In this document: one piece after another, positions 44,656 through 55,097 of the stretch
Layout: the number at the start of each line of letters is the position of its first letter
Numbering within the stretch: the first letter of the stretch is position 1
Assembly (NCBI GenBank): GCA_963576475.1
Contig: OY754980.1
Location: forward strand, 4,779,492-4,843,491
Direction of reading: 5' to 3'
Length of the DNA stretch: 64,000 nucleotides
From: Molanna angustata
Lineage: Eukaryota > Arthropoda > Insecta > Trichoptera > Molannidae
Translations under genes and position numbers: made by a program
Notes under the pieces: generated by a model
Database searches by the model: none
What the model was told of the DNA's origin: nothing
The model's input: only the letters and a program-made list of their open reading frames with translations

Positions 44656-44664
44656 ATATAATAC

Positions 44665-44812
44665 TATTTATTTTGTATTAAAATGTCATATTAACATACG
44701 AGTGCTTGACTCTAGTAAAGGGGAATAATATAATATATTAAAATTGTGTCTTTATTGTTGAATACTTATGTTAATGAATTGTATTGTAAATAAATAAATA
44801 AAAATGACTTTA
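44665..44812 (+). pseudogene. LINE 3' UTR-like segment, second copy
   Basis: It shares the order ACGAGTGCTTG, AGTAAAGGGGAATA and a TATTGTAAATAAATAAATAAAA end with 35760-35895. No coding part remains. Confidence 0.35.
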
Positions 44813-44814
44813 CC

Positions 44815-45520
44815 ACGGTTTGAAATTCACACATCTAATTATGTGTATATTTATGTACTTATGTACCTTAATGTGTATATTATGTACTTATGTACCTTAA
44901 TGAAATAACATGTGGTTTATATTATAAGCAACGAAAATCCAGTTATTAAAGCAAATTACCTACATACACACGATTCGGAACAATACTCGAAATTAATTAT
45001 GTTTTACAATTTAATTACCTTCATATTATATTGTAATTAAACAATAATATGGAAAATTAATGATAAATTATGCGAAGGGTGAAATTATACGTCGAATGGT
45101 TTCATACGAGACGACGTATGAGAGCAGGAAATGAATGAAGCAAATACATATTTTGTTAAAAAACCGATATAATAATACCAACATACTCACAGACAGAACC
45201 ATTATAATTGACAATGCTTCAAATAGAATTGTACGAAAATTATGGACCTCGGGACCCATATACTGTTAAATTTTAGGTATATACCTTAGCGCCGATACTA
45301 TACAATAGTCTTGATAATTTTGACAAATGATAGTAGATATTTCTACAAATTTCAGCAGGAATCTTCTAATCTTTCTAATAGTTGAAATTTTCTTCATGCA
45401 TTGAAAGAATAGCTAGACTTGTAATTTTAGTGATAATACCTATGGTATAATCTATATAAATTTGCGAAGCTCAGAGTCAGTTTCCAAAATGTATAGATAA
45501 TTTCACTATTGAATTGAATT
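44815..45520. other. No gene recognised
   Basis: AT-rich. TATGTACTTATGTACCTTAAT is locally duplicated at about 44850-44905. No other structure was noted. Confidence 0.35.
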
Positions 45521-45524
45521 TTCA

Positions 45525-45748
45525 AGGAATTAGATAGGGCCAATAAAGCGGCTTACTTTGATCGTGGTTTCAGTGTTTAAGAACCTATCTAATATAGTAA
45601 ATTGCCAAGTGCGCGGAGAGCAGAGTTTTGGGGCTTTCAGTAAATTAGGTACTTAAGTCTTCTCTGTTTTTCAGAGCCAATAAATAAGCAAAAGAGCCCT
45701 TGAAATGGTATTTTACCATAAAACGGAGCTATATTTTATTATTATTGA
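45525..45748 (+). pseudogene. L2/CR1-like LINE C-terminal remnant
   Basis: GGAATTAGATAGGGCCAATAAAG, then TTTGATCGTGGTTTCAGTGT, corresponds to the ELDRANKAAYYDRGFSV region of the copy at 5263-5990. The end shows AACGGAGCTATATTTTATTA plus ATT repeats. Stops and small deletions destroy the frame, so this is an older copy of the same LINE. Confidence 0.75.
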
Positions 45749-46304
45749 GCCGATATCCGATAACAGTCCCTACATGTGAAGCAGGAGTAGCGAATTTTAA
45801 TTATAAATTTATTACGATATAAATCATAGGTAATAAAGAAGATTATTATATTATAAAATGTAAAAACAATATAATTAAGTAATAAAATGACACATCATAA
45901 TAAGTGAAAATACAAAGACATAATAATTTAGAAAAAAACACTTAAAAACATGACCACTTGAATAGAAAATATTTTGGGAGCAAAAGAAGAAAAATGTGTT
46001 GGACAAGTTGTATAAATTTACACAAAATAATGGGTGAGCTTTTTATCTCTGACCACCCCAGCAAGGACATAAAAACTTATATGTCTGCCTACCCTATATA
46101 TACAATGATATAAAGTTATGCAGGGACTATACCTGGTTGGTTATTAATCATTAAAATTAAACCTCCCTAAATTTAAAGTTCACCTTTAATTTAATGGGCA
46201 TTTCAATTTAATGTTCACGATGAAATTAATATAAATATAATGATACCTTAGCATGATAAGATATCTTGACTTGAATCCTCATGTTGTAACTAGTATTTCG
46301 TTAT

Positions 46305-46514
46305 TTGTACTTCTTTTTCCATGACCAAATCTCATTTGCATCTGCGAAATACCAAAGTGGACTCAAAATATACATATTATGTGTACAAGCCGGAGAGATT
46401 TTGTATTCAAATTTTATGGGTATGTGGCAAATTGCTTTGCGCATTGAAAAGCAATTCGGTGGACTCGGGTTTCAACATTGCCTTGGCCGATTTCATTACA
46501 TCTAAATCACAAGC
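46305..46514 (+). other. Possible orphan coding exon with a splice donor
   Basis: The frame from the ATG at 46321 gives MTKSHLHLRNTKVDSKYTYY and onward to TSKSQAFCG, followed by the strong donor-like string TTGCG|GTAAGTGATA at 46522. The stretch is GC-richer than its surroundings. No acceptor or partner exon was found, and the sequence matches no family I know. It could equally be a piece of an old mobile element. Confidence 0.25.
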
Positions 46515-46725
46515 ATTTTGCGGTAAGTGATATACGTATGAGTAAATCATTTCATACATGTACCTACTTTTTAATCAAAAACATATTTATTGGCGTATGT
46601 AGGTACCAAAAAAACTCATTATACGAAAATCAACAAAAATAAGTAATCTAACTCATTAGGTACCTACTCAAAATGACATAATAGGTAATATTAAAACGTT
46701 TTCGTTTAACTAATATTTTATTACG

Positions 46726-46790
46726 AGCACTTACCGGTATCGGTCTGTTGAAAACCATCGTAAATGTGCTCTGTCAGTGAAATCAAAACA
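46726..46790. repeat. Short palindromic repeat, copy 1
   Basis: GAGCACTTACCGGTATCGGT, then CTGTTGAAAACCATCGTAAA and TGTGCTC. The ends are inverse to each other (GAGCAC and GTGCTC). A related copy is at 61509-61555. Confidence 0.5.
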
Positions 46791-46952
46791 AGTATTTTCA
46801 TTTATGTCATCATGGAGTTTTGCAAAGTATTGTCCGTCAACAAATTTAATAAGTTATTAAAAATAGAATATTATGTTTAATGGATTCAAATTCACAAAAT
46901 GGTTATTGACAAGATAGTTCACCCTGCAAATAAATCACTAATGAGGTATAAA

Positions 46953-47444
46953 CTAGACATTATAAATAAGAGTGGGGTGATATTGACTAGTGTATGGTAG
47001 TTCAGGACATCGGGGTGCGCACGGAGGCGCATAAGGGTGGTTCCTAATTACATTATTTGTCCTGTATCTAGAGCTATTGTTAGAGGGAAATTCTCCTATA
47101 TGATTGGAATACTCGCAGCTGTAGTTCAGGCTCCTCAGCTGCTTGGGCTGAACCGGAACAGGAACAGTCTTCACCGGAAGGTTGTTCTCGAACGGCCTCC
47201 TCCTCTGCCGTTCTAGGTTCCTAAAGTGGCAGGGGTGAATCATCAGAAGCGGTTCTATCTTGACGCCCTGCGGGGGCTTGGCGCAGTCCGGCAGCTCGTA
47301 CTCAACGCTGCAGTCCACGTGGAGGGGTATCGAAAAGTCTTGGGAAGTCCTCGATTTCATGTACGTCTGGGGCTGGAAGCTTTCCACCTTGACGTGGGTC
47401 GGCTGCGGCGTATAAGGGTTCTGATAACACGTGACCATGGCCAT
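46953..47444 (-). CDS. Conserved-looking protein, family not recognised (163 residues)
   Basis: Read on the minus strand, ATG at 47444-47442 stands in a strong context (ACAAAGATGG, A at -3 and G at +4). An ATG 25 codons upstream in the same frame (47519) is possible but adds a hydrophobic stretch in weak context, so I prefer the inner start. The protein begins MAMVTCYQNPYTPQP, then has a well-ordered segment (LHVDCSVEYELPDCAKPP, VKIEPLLMIHPCHF and RRRPFENNLP) and a tail with cysteines and prolines (PYAPPCAPRCPELPYTS). No transmembrane segment or signal peptide is seen from the inner start. The GC content is clearly above the flanks and the frame is intact, which argues for selection. I do not recognise the family. 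A poly(A) signal ATTAAA lies about 70 bp past the stop (46881-46876). Further exons cannot be excluded. Confidence 0.75.
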   Translation of the reverse strand: MAMVTCYQNPYTPQPTHVKVESFQPQTYMKSRTSQDFSIPLHVDCSVEYELPDCAKPPQGVKIEPLLMIHPCHFRNLERQRRRPFENNLPVKTVPVPVQPKQLRSLNYSCEYSNHIGEFPSNNSSRYRTNNVIRNHPYAPPCAPRCPELPYTSQYHPTLIYNV

Positions 47445-48125
47445 CTTTGTTTCTTGTATTTCCCCGACGACGAAGCACACACACAAAAAAAAACTGCTTC
47501 GAAGAAACTGTTTCAACACACAATAACCGAATTATAACACATTATCATTCGACGCTAGATCGAATATTCAACTTTCACCTTTTATTCTGAGAAATTACAG
47601 AAACATATGGTTGGATATTTGATCACAAAATCACTGCAATCCAAAATGTGTTGTTGACATTAATTTATTATCGTTGAAGATAATTCCAAATCACTGTTGT
47701 GTGATGGGTGGTACCTCCTGATTGTTAATAAGCGTCGTTCACAGCTGATATTCGCGTATATGTTTCTAAAACAAGTCTCGCACAACAGCTGTTTCTCGCG
47801 GAAAATTTTACGCAAACATCCGCACACAGACAGACGCTCCACTCTTGCGAGTACACCCAATCGTCGACGTTGAAAAAAAAGTCAATAAAACGGATGTCGA
47901 TCGTTTCGTATCCGTTAGTCACGCCAAACTGATAAAATACGGGGCGGTTCGTAAATAAACAGTATACTATATAACACAATCTTGCGGTTTGTTGTTTACG
48001 AAGCGACGGACGTGAAACACTCTCAAATGTTACTCGGCCGGCAGTCTTGCCTCTACTGAATATTTTTTCTCTCGCTCTCTCGCAGTGTGGCCTCTCCCCT
48101 CTCTTCGTCCCCCCTAAATCCCCCA
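47445..48125 (-). promoter_or_regulatory. 5' UTR and putative core promoter of the minus-strand gene
   Basis: The GC-richest part of this region. On the minus strand an arthropod initiator-like TCAGT lies at 48059-48055 within ATATTCAGTAGAGG. Just upstream is a GAGAGAGCGAGAGA run (about 48081-48067), the kind of site bound by GAGA factor. No downstream promoter element at the expected distance was found. If start and initiator are right, the 5' UTR is about 610 bases unless spliced. Confidence 0.45.
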
Positions 48126-48179
48126 CCCCTTCCCAGTTATATTATTATGGAGGCTTCAGCTGATTGCCGATGCAGTAGG

Positions 48180-48635
48180 AAATGTCTATAACATTACGAC
48201 CGTGCCCACAAACAACATTAGCGTCCCCTGTCTTACGTAATACGATATCAAGGTTCGTCTTTGCAGTCTCAAGATCATTATTAATTCGTTCTTGATATCT
48301 CTAATATCGAGGTCTAGATTCTGACGATTAGTAATAATATATATTTGACGAGCAAGTAAATTGCTTTCAAGTCTACATAATACGCGATCATTACAGCAAT
48401 TCAAAATGTCCGCTAGCTTTTTTAATTAAATCCAACAGCATCAGAAAATATAGGTAGATAGGCACCATAAATTTATAAGGTACAGAAGCCGCGTGCAATA
48501 CAAATTTCGAATGTGTCATACTTTCAATGCCCTGAAAAGGTATCTGTATCATATATAATCTAAGGTAGGCACAAACTAAAAACATTCCAGAGAAGGCATT
48601 AAGTAGTTTCTACAAGATCATTTAAACAAAATATC
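48180..48635. other. No gene recognised
   Basis: AT-rich flank upstream of the minus-strand gene. No supported ORF. Confidence 0.35.
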
Positions 48636-48639
48636 TTAA

Positions 48640-49315
48640 GGGGGGACTGCTGCCAACGTACCTATGTTTCAATTTGATATGTACCATCATTATTTCTTAT
48701 CAAATCGTTTTGAAAAAAATAATTTAGATAGTTTGGATATTAATAAACAAAAATATACCTTAACTTTTTGATAATGTTTTGTATAAATTCTTGTAGAAAA
48801 ATAATGGCATACCCCGATTTTCAAAGTTTATCATATATTTTTAATAAACTATAAGGCGTAGAGTAATATATATTTTTTTAAATTAAAGAAAACAAAAATA
48901 TCTAGAAAAATATGATAATTAATGCTTCAGGTTTAGTAAATAAACCTAAAAAACATTTATTTTCCATTCAGCGCCATTGCGTAATAAAAGTTTTTTTGGT
49001 TTATTTACTTAACCTGATGCGTTAATGCAACGTCATATCATATTTTTCCAGGTATTTTGCTCTTCTTTAATTTATAAAAAAAAAATATTGCTATACACCT
49101 TATATTTTTTTAGAAATTTAAGATAAATGTCTAAAATAGGGGTATGCTTATTATTTTCCTACAAGAATATATACAGAACATAATCAAAAAGTTAAGGTAT
49201 ATTTCTCTTTATTAATATCCAAACTAACTAGGTTATTTTTTTCAACATGATTCGTTTAGTAATAATGATGGTATATCAAATTGAAAAAATAGGTACGTTG
49301 GCAGCAGTCACCCTC
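48640..49315. mobile_element. TTAA-flanked fold-back element, complete copy
   Basis: A 676-bp imperfect palindrome. Left GGGGGGACTGCTGCCAACGT, right inverse GAGGGTGACTGCTGCCAACG. Arms of roughly 330 bp meet around the AAACCTAAAAAAC / GGTTTATT region. TTAA stands on the left (48636-48639) and TTGA on the right (49316-49319), the latter probably a mutated TTAA; copy 1 at 530-533 has the intact TTAA. A piggyBac-type target is suggested. No transposase. Confidence 0.75.
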
Positions 49316-49369
49316 TTGAATAATTATAATACAACACAACGAGCTATATAGGTAATATCAACAAATTTT

Positions 49370-49525
49370 CCAGGCAATCTGGTGAGGTGGTTTAAAAGAA
49401 TTCTGGAAGGAAATCCGGTTTAAGAAGGAAGGTGGGCAGGCCAAAAGGCTACGATGCATATGGAAGGATAAAGTTGAGAAGAACGCAAGCCAGCTGATAC
49501 GAACACAGAATTGGAGGACATACTT
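49370..49525 (+). pseudogene. Possible RTE-type LINE C-terminal remnant
   Basis: GAAGGTGGGCAGGCCAAAAGG (RRKVGRPK-like codons) and later GAACACAGAATTGGAGGAC resemble the GRP...RNWR part of RTE C-termini. The frame is broken and the match is short. Confidence 0.35.
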
Positions 49526-49669
49526 ACTATTTAGTTAACATAGTTACTATACCTAATAATATTATACTTTTGTAATATGATTTGACTGTAAACTAAATTT
49601 AAATTAAAGAAAATTTATTATTGATACATTTAATGCATTCTAGTGAAAAGTCGATAAAAAAATTATATA

Positions 49670-50525
49670 CTTATGCGAAGAAATCTTTGATTTTTTTACT
49701 CCTCAGCATGATTTTATGATTTCGCAATATTTAAGGCTATTTTTCTATTGCAGATTATCAACTAGTATCATGCTGAGATTGTATTCTGAAAATTACATAA
49801 CAATGTATATGTGTGTGTGCTATGTGCTGCGTGCTGTGTGCTGTGAGCTATGTACGGCGTGTGTTTATTTAATTTTATCGTTTATTGACTAAAGTACTCA
49901 TTCGATTCTTTTCAAATTTTGCAAATTTATATATCTGATACTCATTTAGACCCCATTAGATTTTGAAGGATATCTGAATAGTGCTTCTCTATTTTTTTAA
50001 CTATCAAATATTTCAAAGTGACCCCAAGCTCAGGAAACTTAAAATTTGAAATTTTTATTTTCAAATTGGTAAAAAGGCACATCACTTTCATAAAATGGCA
50101 TTGAAAAATTTTCAATTTTTCATAATAAAATATTTAAATAAAAAATAATTTAACATACCTATTTCATGAAAATGCTGAATATTTTCCATACAACATTTGA
50201 ATACTTTATAGAATGACTTTTAGTGAGGAGTGTAGCGTTGGACACTACCCACTCGTTTTATTTATCTTTCTTTAGGAAACTAAAAATTTTAATTTTTATT
50301 TTCAAATTGGTAAAAAGACACATCACTTTCATAAAATGACATTGAAGAATTATCAAAATTTCATAATAAAATATTTAAATAAAAAATAATTTAACATACC
50401 TACCTACCTATTTCATGAAAATGCTGAATATTTTCCATACAACATTTGAATACTTTATAGAATGACTTTTAGTGAGGAGTGTAGCGTTGGACACAACCCA
50501 CTCGTTTTATTTATCTCTCTGTACA
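49670..50525. repeat. Interspersed repeat with an inner 240-bp tandem duplication
   Basis: The right half holds two copies in tandem (about 50029-50270 and 50271-50520), each with CAAATTGGTAAAAAG, CACATCACTTTCATAAAATG and AGTGAGGAGTGTAGCGTTGG then CACTCGTTTTATTTATC. An inverse copy of the same family is at 51415-52080. The TGTGCTGCGTGCTGTGTGCT stretch at 49826-49850 also has its inverse there. Confidence 0.7.
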
Positions 50526-50814
50526 TAATATAAACAAATATAATATATTGCACACTAGCGGGCTTCTTGCCACTAAGACAACAATTAAAACAAAATTATG
50601 AAAATACTTCCGAGCAAAAAATATATAGAGTAAGGACAAGGAGAGGAAATCGGGATCAGGTGTTTAGGGATAAATATTCCTTCTTTAGTTTTTTCTTGAA
50701 AATACAAAATGAGTTAGACGACACAATATTTATTCGTAAGTATGACTTAATTTTTCATTCGAATATTTATTATCTCTTTTTTCGATTGCTATACAAGTGA
50801 GAACAAAAAAAGCT

Positions 50815-50945
50815 TAGAACAACAATTATGTATGTATATACCATCACTCCGTTACCCGAATCGCGGTTGCCAGAAAGAAGCGAACGCCACACTATTCTAT
50901 ACTGACATTAATTTTAACCTCATTTACATCCATGGACCGCTTCAT
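50815..50945 (-). pseudogene. RTE-type LINE 3' end remnant, minus
   Basis: TATGTATATACCATCACTCC, then GAACGCCACACTATTCTATA and TTTACATCCATGGACCG, parallels the 3' end at 12785-12900. No frame remains. Confidence 0.55.
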
Positions 50946-50949
50946 AGGT

Positions 50950-51410
50950 AAGAAAATGAATTAAATTCTGCAGCATGTAATAAAAACAACGCAGCATTAT
51001 CGTATAATTTATTGTGTATTGCGGTGTTTATAATAGGCATATGTGTTTAATGGTTTGGCCACGTTGATTATATGGGAGGTTGAGAGAGTAAAAGCGCTCT
51101 ATCAAAGTTTTTATTTTGCACAGAACATTAATTTATGGCCTTAAAACATTTTGGGACGTTTTATATCGGCATTCTGTAAAACGGAACCGTCCAGCTTAAA
51201 AATATTGGCCACTTTAGCTGGCATTTTATATTAATCTGCATCGAAATTATAAGACCTTAAGTGAGTAAAAACATGAAATATTAAAACAGCCAAATACAGT
51301 ATGAAGTTCCGTTTTAGTAAGGGTCACTATCGCGTACGAAAAGAGTTAATACGTGATTCACATTATGATAACCCAAAATTACCCGATTTTTTTAATTTTC
51401 AGAATAAACC
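50950..51410. other. No gene recognised
   Basis: AT-rich. At 51049-51080 TGGTTTGGCCACGTTGATTA is a single WFGHVD-like LINE remnant. Confidence 0.35.
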
Positions 51411-51414
51411 TACT

Positions 51415-51856
51415 TAAGGTGAACGAGTGGGTTGTGGCCAATGCCAAACTCCTCACTAACAAGTCACTCCATAAAGTATTCAAATATTGTATGGAAAATT
51501 TTCAATATTTTCATGAAATGAGTTTGTTCAGTTATTTTTTTATTTAAATATTTTATTATGAAAACTCGATAATACTTCAATGCCATTTTATGATAGTGAT
51601 GTGCCTTTTTACCAATTTGAAAATCAAAATTTCAAATTTTAAGTTTCCTGAGCTCGGGGTCACTTTAAAATATTTGACGTTAAAAAAAATGATAAGCACT
51701 ATTCAGATATCCTTCAAAATCTAATGGGGTCAAGTGTGTATTAGATATACCTACATATTTGCAAAAGTTGAAAATAATTGAATGAGTTGTTTAGTCTATA
51801 ATTGATAAAGTAAAATAAACACGCCGTACATAGCACACAGCACGTAGCACATAGTA

Positions 51857-51953
<97 letters not shown>

Positions 51954-52080
51954 CATTGTGATGAAACTTTCAGAATACAATATAAGCATGATACTAGTTG
52001 ATAATCTGCAATAAAAAAATAGCTAAAAAAATATATCCTCTTGGGTTAGTGAGGAGTAAAAAAGCTATCTCGAACATTCA
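51415..52080. repeat. Inverse copy of the 49.7-kb repeat
   Basis: GAACGAGTGGGTTGTGGCCA, then TAAAGTATTCAAATATTGTA, TTTACCAATTTGAAAATC and GATATCCTTCAAAATCTAAT are the inverse of the motifs at 49900-50250, in the opposite order. The pair could base-pair over roughly 600 bp with a spacer of about 900 bp. It contains an (AC)n run. Confidence 0.7.
51859..51953. repeat. (AC)n then (AT)n microsatellite
   Basis: About 40 AC units up to 51939, then a short AT run. In the inverse copy at 49810-49860 the matching place has only TGTGTGTGTGC, so the expansion happened in this copy. Confidence 0.9.
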
Positions 52081-52191
52081 TTTTGACTTCATACAGTCTG
52101 AATAAAACAGTTTTTTCTACGTTTTATAGATATGGAGAAATAAAAAAAAAGCTAAAGAAGGATATTCTTATTACTAGTTGCATGTAACACA

Positions 52192-52954
52192 TGAGATCCA
52201 ACTGTCGATAGCGATAGTATGTATAGTTGAAGAATATGTACCAAACTATAAACCCATAAATACAAATTATTGAATATTGTCAGATATTTTGTTTTCTATA
52301 CAACATATGAAGGTATGTATGTCAAGATAGGATAGTATGGAGGAAGGTCCTTTTTTCCTACCCAGAATATGAAAATAGCATGATGGTATGTATGTATGTT
52401 TGGAGATGAAGTATCAAACCATTAAGTCTTCTTACATATTGTGTATAGGCGACTGCCATACAAAATGTATGAAGCAATGTCGTCACTAAATTCAATTTTT
52501 AAAAAAATTGTTAAAAAAAATTGAGATCTTCTTCTACAATGCTTATATTTTTTATAGAAAATTAAATTATCTAGTTGGGGTGTTTCGGCTTTTTTCGATA
52601 ATTGTAAAAGTTTTGGAAAAATAGGCAGTTAAACTCATAAATTTATCATAAAAAAAATACTTTTCTTAATAAAAAATATTTGAGAAACCCTGGAATTTTT
52701 TTGAAAAAACTAATTTGAGATTTTGTATTTGTCTATGTTTGTACCAATTTTCAGCGTTCTAGCTTTTATGGTTTCTGAGATATATGGAAAAATAAAATAA
52801 AAATTAAAAAGTTGATAACCCCTGACTGAAACAAAAATTCCAAATTCCGAGTATAAACGTTTTGTAGGCCTGTAACTGTTTATATATTCTGAAATTTTAG
52901 GCTCTGTAAATTGAGCGAATCAAAAGTTATAAGGGGGACACACACACACACACA

Positions 52955-52996
<42 letters not shown>

Positions 52997-53281
52997 CACA
53001 CACACACACACACACACACAGACACACACACACAGACACACACACACACAGACACACACACACACACAGACACACGAAATGTTCTACTCCGAATTCTGAG
53101 TAAATCCGTGTATGGAACATATATGCTGCGAAGCCTCTAAGTTGGTGTTTTTTGTCTTCAAAGTTGGAAAAGCCGTGAAAAAAGTAGACCTCTCCATACA
53201 ATTCTCGCGTATTCTGGCTTGATACATTGTCGATATGTTAAGAGAACAAACTTCTCCTGAACAAATCGACAGTTGGATTAT
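52192..53281. mobile_element. Inverted-repeat element with ATCCAACTGTCGA ends, copy 2, opposite orientation
   Basis: Ends GATCCAACTGTCGAT and ATCGACAGTTGGAT. Inside, TGTACCAAACTATAAACCC, GTTGATAACCCCTGACTGAA and CAAAAGTTATAAGGGGG are the inverse of motifs in the 22047-22939 copy. A compound (AC)n run at 52938-53075 enlarges it. No transposase. Confidence 0.65.
52938..53075. repeat. (AC)n compound microsatellite
   Basis: AC repeats with interspersed AG and TC steps (ACAGAC, ACCCTC). Frames through it are not genes. Confidence 0.9.
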
Positions 53282-53559
53282 TTTTAAAGGAATTCAGCTA
53301 AATTTTAAAATTGTGTAAAGCTAATTCAACAACGAAATGTTGAAAGTAGAACTAATGGTTTTTTTTTTAGAAACACAGTGCTTAACATATTTAAGAAATT
53401 TTAATTCAAAATGCGAAGTTTGAGTGCCCTCTTAAATAATAAATGTTGTATATATTATGACCAATTATTTCGGTAAAAAGAGCCATTCAAAATAACTAGT
53501 TGTCTCGTAAAAATAATCACACAGAAACGACATATCAGACAGAAACGAAATAATATAAT

Positions 53560-53830
53560 TAACATGTTACAATTTATTTTAACAAGTCGACCCAATTTAT
53601 CTGATATTTCAATAATTCACGGTCACAACGGGCACAACGTGGAGTGGCGTACGTGGAAGTCACTAAACAGACTGAGGACGGGCGTTGGGAGAACGTTGAT
53701 AACGTTGGTTAGATTGGTCTACATGAGGCTTCCTGCAACAGGGAATACCAACGATATGTGACTGTGGAGAGCAGCAGACCACAAGTCCAGTCAACTGCAC
53801 CATGCTCGATCTTATGGTGGGCAATAAATA
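53560..53830 (+). pseudogene. LINE C-terminal fragment with a CxC motif
   Basis: WKSLNRLRTGVGRTLITL is followed after a frameshift by TICDCGEQQTT. An 'LNRLRTG-GR' block with a CDCG knuckle close behind is typical of the region behind the polymerase in Jockey/R1-type LINEs. The fragment is about 90 codons long and broken. Confidence 0.55.
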
Positions 53831-53834
53831 ATAA

Positions 53835-54300
53835 TAAATTGGGATAATTTTCATAGCGCCATTCTTGTGATAACCTCACCTCAAGGGCGCTTTGAATATA
53901 TTACAGGTTTTTGTAAGACTCGCGGAAGAAGTGAGTTTTCAGGTGTTTCCTGAATAGGGCCAAGTTGTCAATTCGCTTCAGTTCAGTTGGTAGTTTATTC
54001 CACGAGGCTGGTCCAGCCACAGCAAAAGCACGATCACCGAAGGACGTAGTGTTGACTCTATTTATTTCAGTTAACTTGCCAATCATGGATGTAGTGGCTG
54101 ACCGAAGTGTTTGTTGTCGCTCGTTTACGGTGAGAGGGATGCAGAAGTCTGAAAGATATGTGGGAGCCACGCCATGGATCGCTTTGAAAGTTAACAAAGC
54201 AATGATTGTGCTATTGACGTTGCTAGGCACTGACAGAAGATTATTTAAATACGTTGCTGACACGATAAAAGAATAATTATTCATGGTGATATTTTTCACT
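53835..54300 (-). pseudogene. L2/CR1-like LINE C-terminal part, minus
   Basis: The minus frame 53901-54299 (132 codons) reads LTFKAIHGVAPTYLSDFCIP, RQQTLRSATTS, SFGDRAFAVAGPASWNKLPT and ends FRESYKNL with a stop. The region to the left is the inverse of a GGCGCTATGAAAATTATCCC end with AATAAT repeats. Compared with the 5263-5990 copy the residues differ widely, so this is a second L2-like lineage. Confidence 0.8.
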
Positions 54301-54474
54301 CTACTTTGTCCGTCTATCAGTACTGGAATTTTGCAATCGATTTTTAACTATTTAACTTCCCGGTCAAGTAGGTCTGAATCTTTCAGAATTTGTGTATTCC
54401 CGATGAAAATACACGTTAAAACTGTTTCCAGCTTGATTCATTTGACATATTGATCACTGTTTAGTTGATCACTG

Positions 54475-54545
54475 GTCAGCTCAAAGGAATTGCCATATGG
54501 CAATAAATTCGCCACTTGCGCAGGGTGTAAGATTATTATTATTGT
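54475..54545 (+). mobile_element. SINE family 1, 3' end, +
   Basis: ATTGCCATATGGCAATAAAT, then TCGCCACTTGCGCAGGGTGT and an ATTATT tail. The tRNA-like head is missing. Confidence 0.7.
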
Positions 54546-54649
54546 TCAGTCTTCTCGCGGAGTAACCGTTAAAAATAAACATAACAACGGAGGAATTTTC
54601 GAATTCTTTAGTAATTTATTAATGATGATAATAAAAATTTAATTTGTTT

Positions 54650-55035
54650 AGTTGTTTAATGTCTTCTTCTGAGCATATCCTATGGGAATGCACTAACTTC
54701 TTCGTGTCAACATTCCGGCGAGAACTCTACAACGATGTTCGGGGGAATTCCTTTGGCCCCATTGGACATGCGGACCTTGTAACAACGAAGAGCAACTTCA
54801 GAGCATTCAAGACTTTTTGCCAAAAATACGGTGAACTAATATCTTCACTTTCAGTGCACGACGAACCTACTGCTCCCTTATAATCTGCTCTCTTTGGCAC
54901 TCTAAGTGCAGTGTCTGCAAGGTTTTAGAGTTCTCCGGACTCTTCTTACGTTCTTATGTGTTCTTTCAGAGTTTTGAAGGGGCCGTTTTTAGTCCCCATA
55001 AGCAGAACGGGTGGTGGTGGGGGAAGAACAGTTGT
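54650..55035 (+). pseudogene. Non-LTR LINE C-terminus and 3' UTR
   Basis: The frame 54644-54883 contains SSEHILWECTNFFVSTFRRE, a cysteine-bearing C-terminal block known from Jockey/R1-type proteins (EHxLxxC). It ends VHDEPTAPL plus stop. The 3' UTR (TGCTCTCTTTGGCACTCTAA, GTTTTGAAGGGGCCGTTTTT) is repeated in diverged form at 57560-57815. The 62-bp array starts some 60 bp behind. Confidence 0.6.
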
Positions 55036-55097
55036 TTAATGTGGTACCTGTAGAAATTTTCTGACTATTGTACATGTGTTGATTATTATAGTTTTTT

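Noticed and set aside
47226..47537. 103-codon + strand frame
   Set aside because: It is the antisense shadow of the minus-strand gene at 46953-47444.
47302..48126. Other minus-strand frames (73, 66 and 133 codons) in the GC-rich upstream region
   Set aside because: They overlap the putative 5' UTR and promoter, have no domain-like sequence, and are probably open only because of the higher GC content.
51741..53201. Cys-Val repeat and Thr-His repeat frames
   Set aside because: They come from (AC)n/(GT)n microsatellites.
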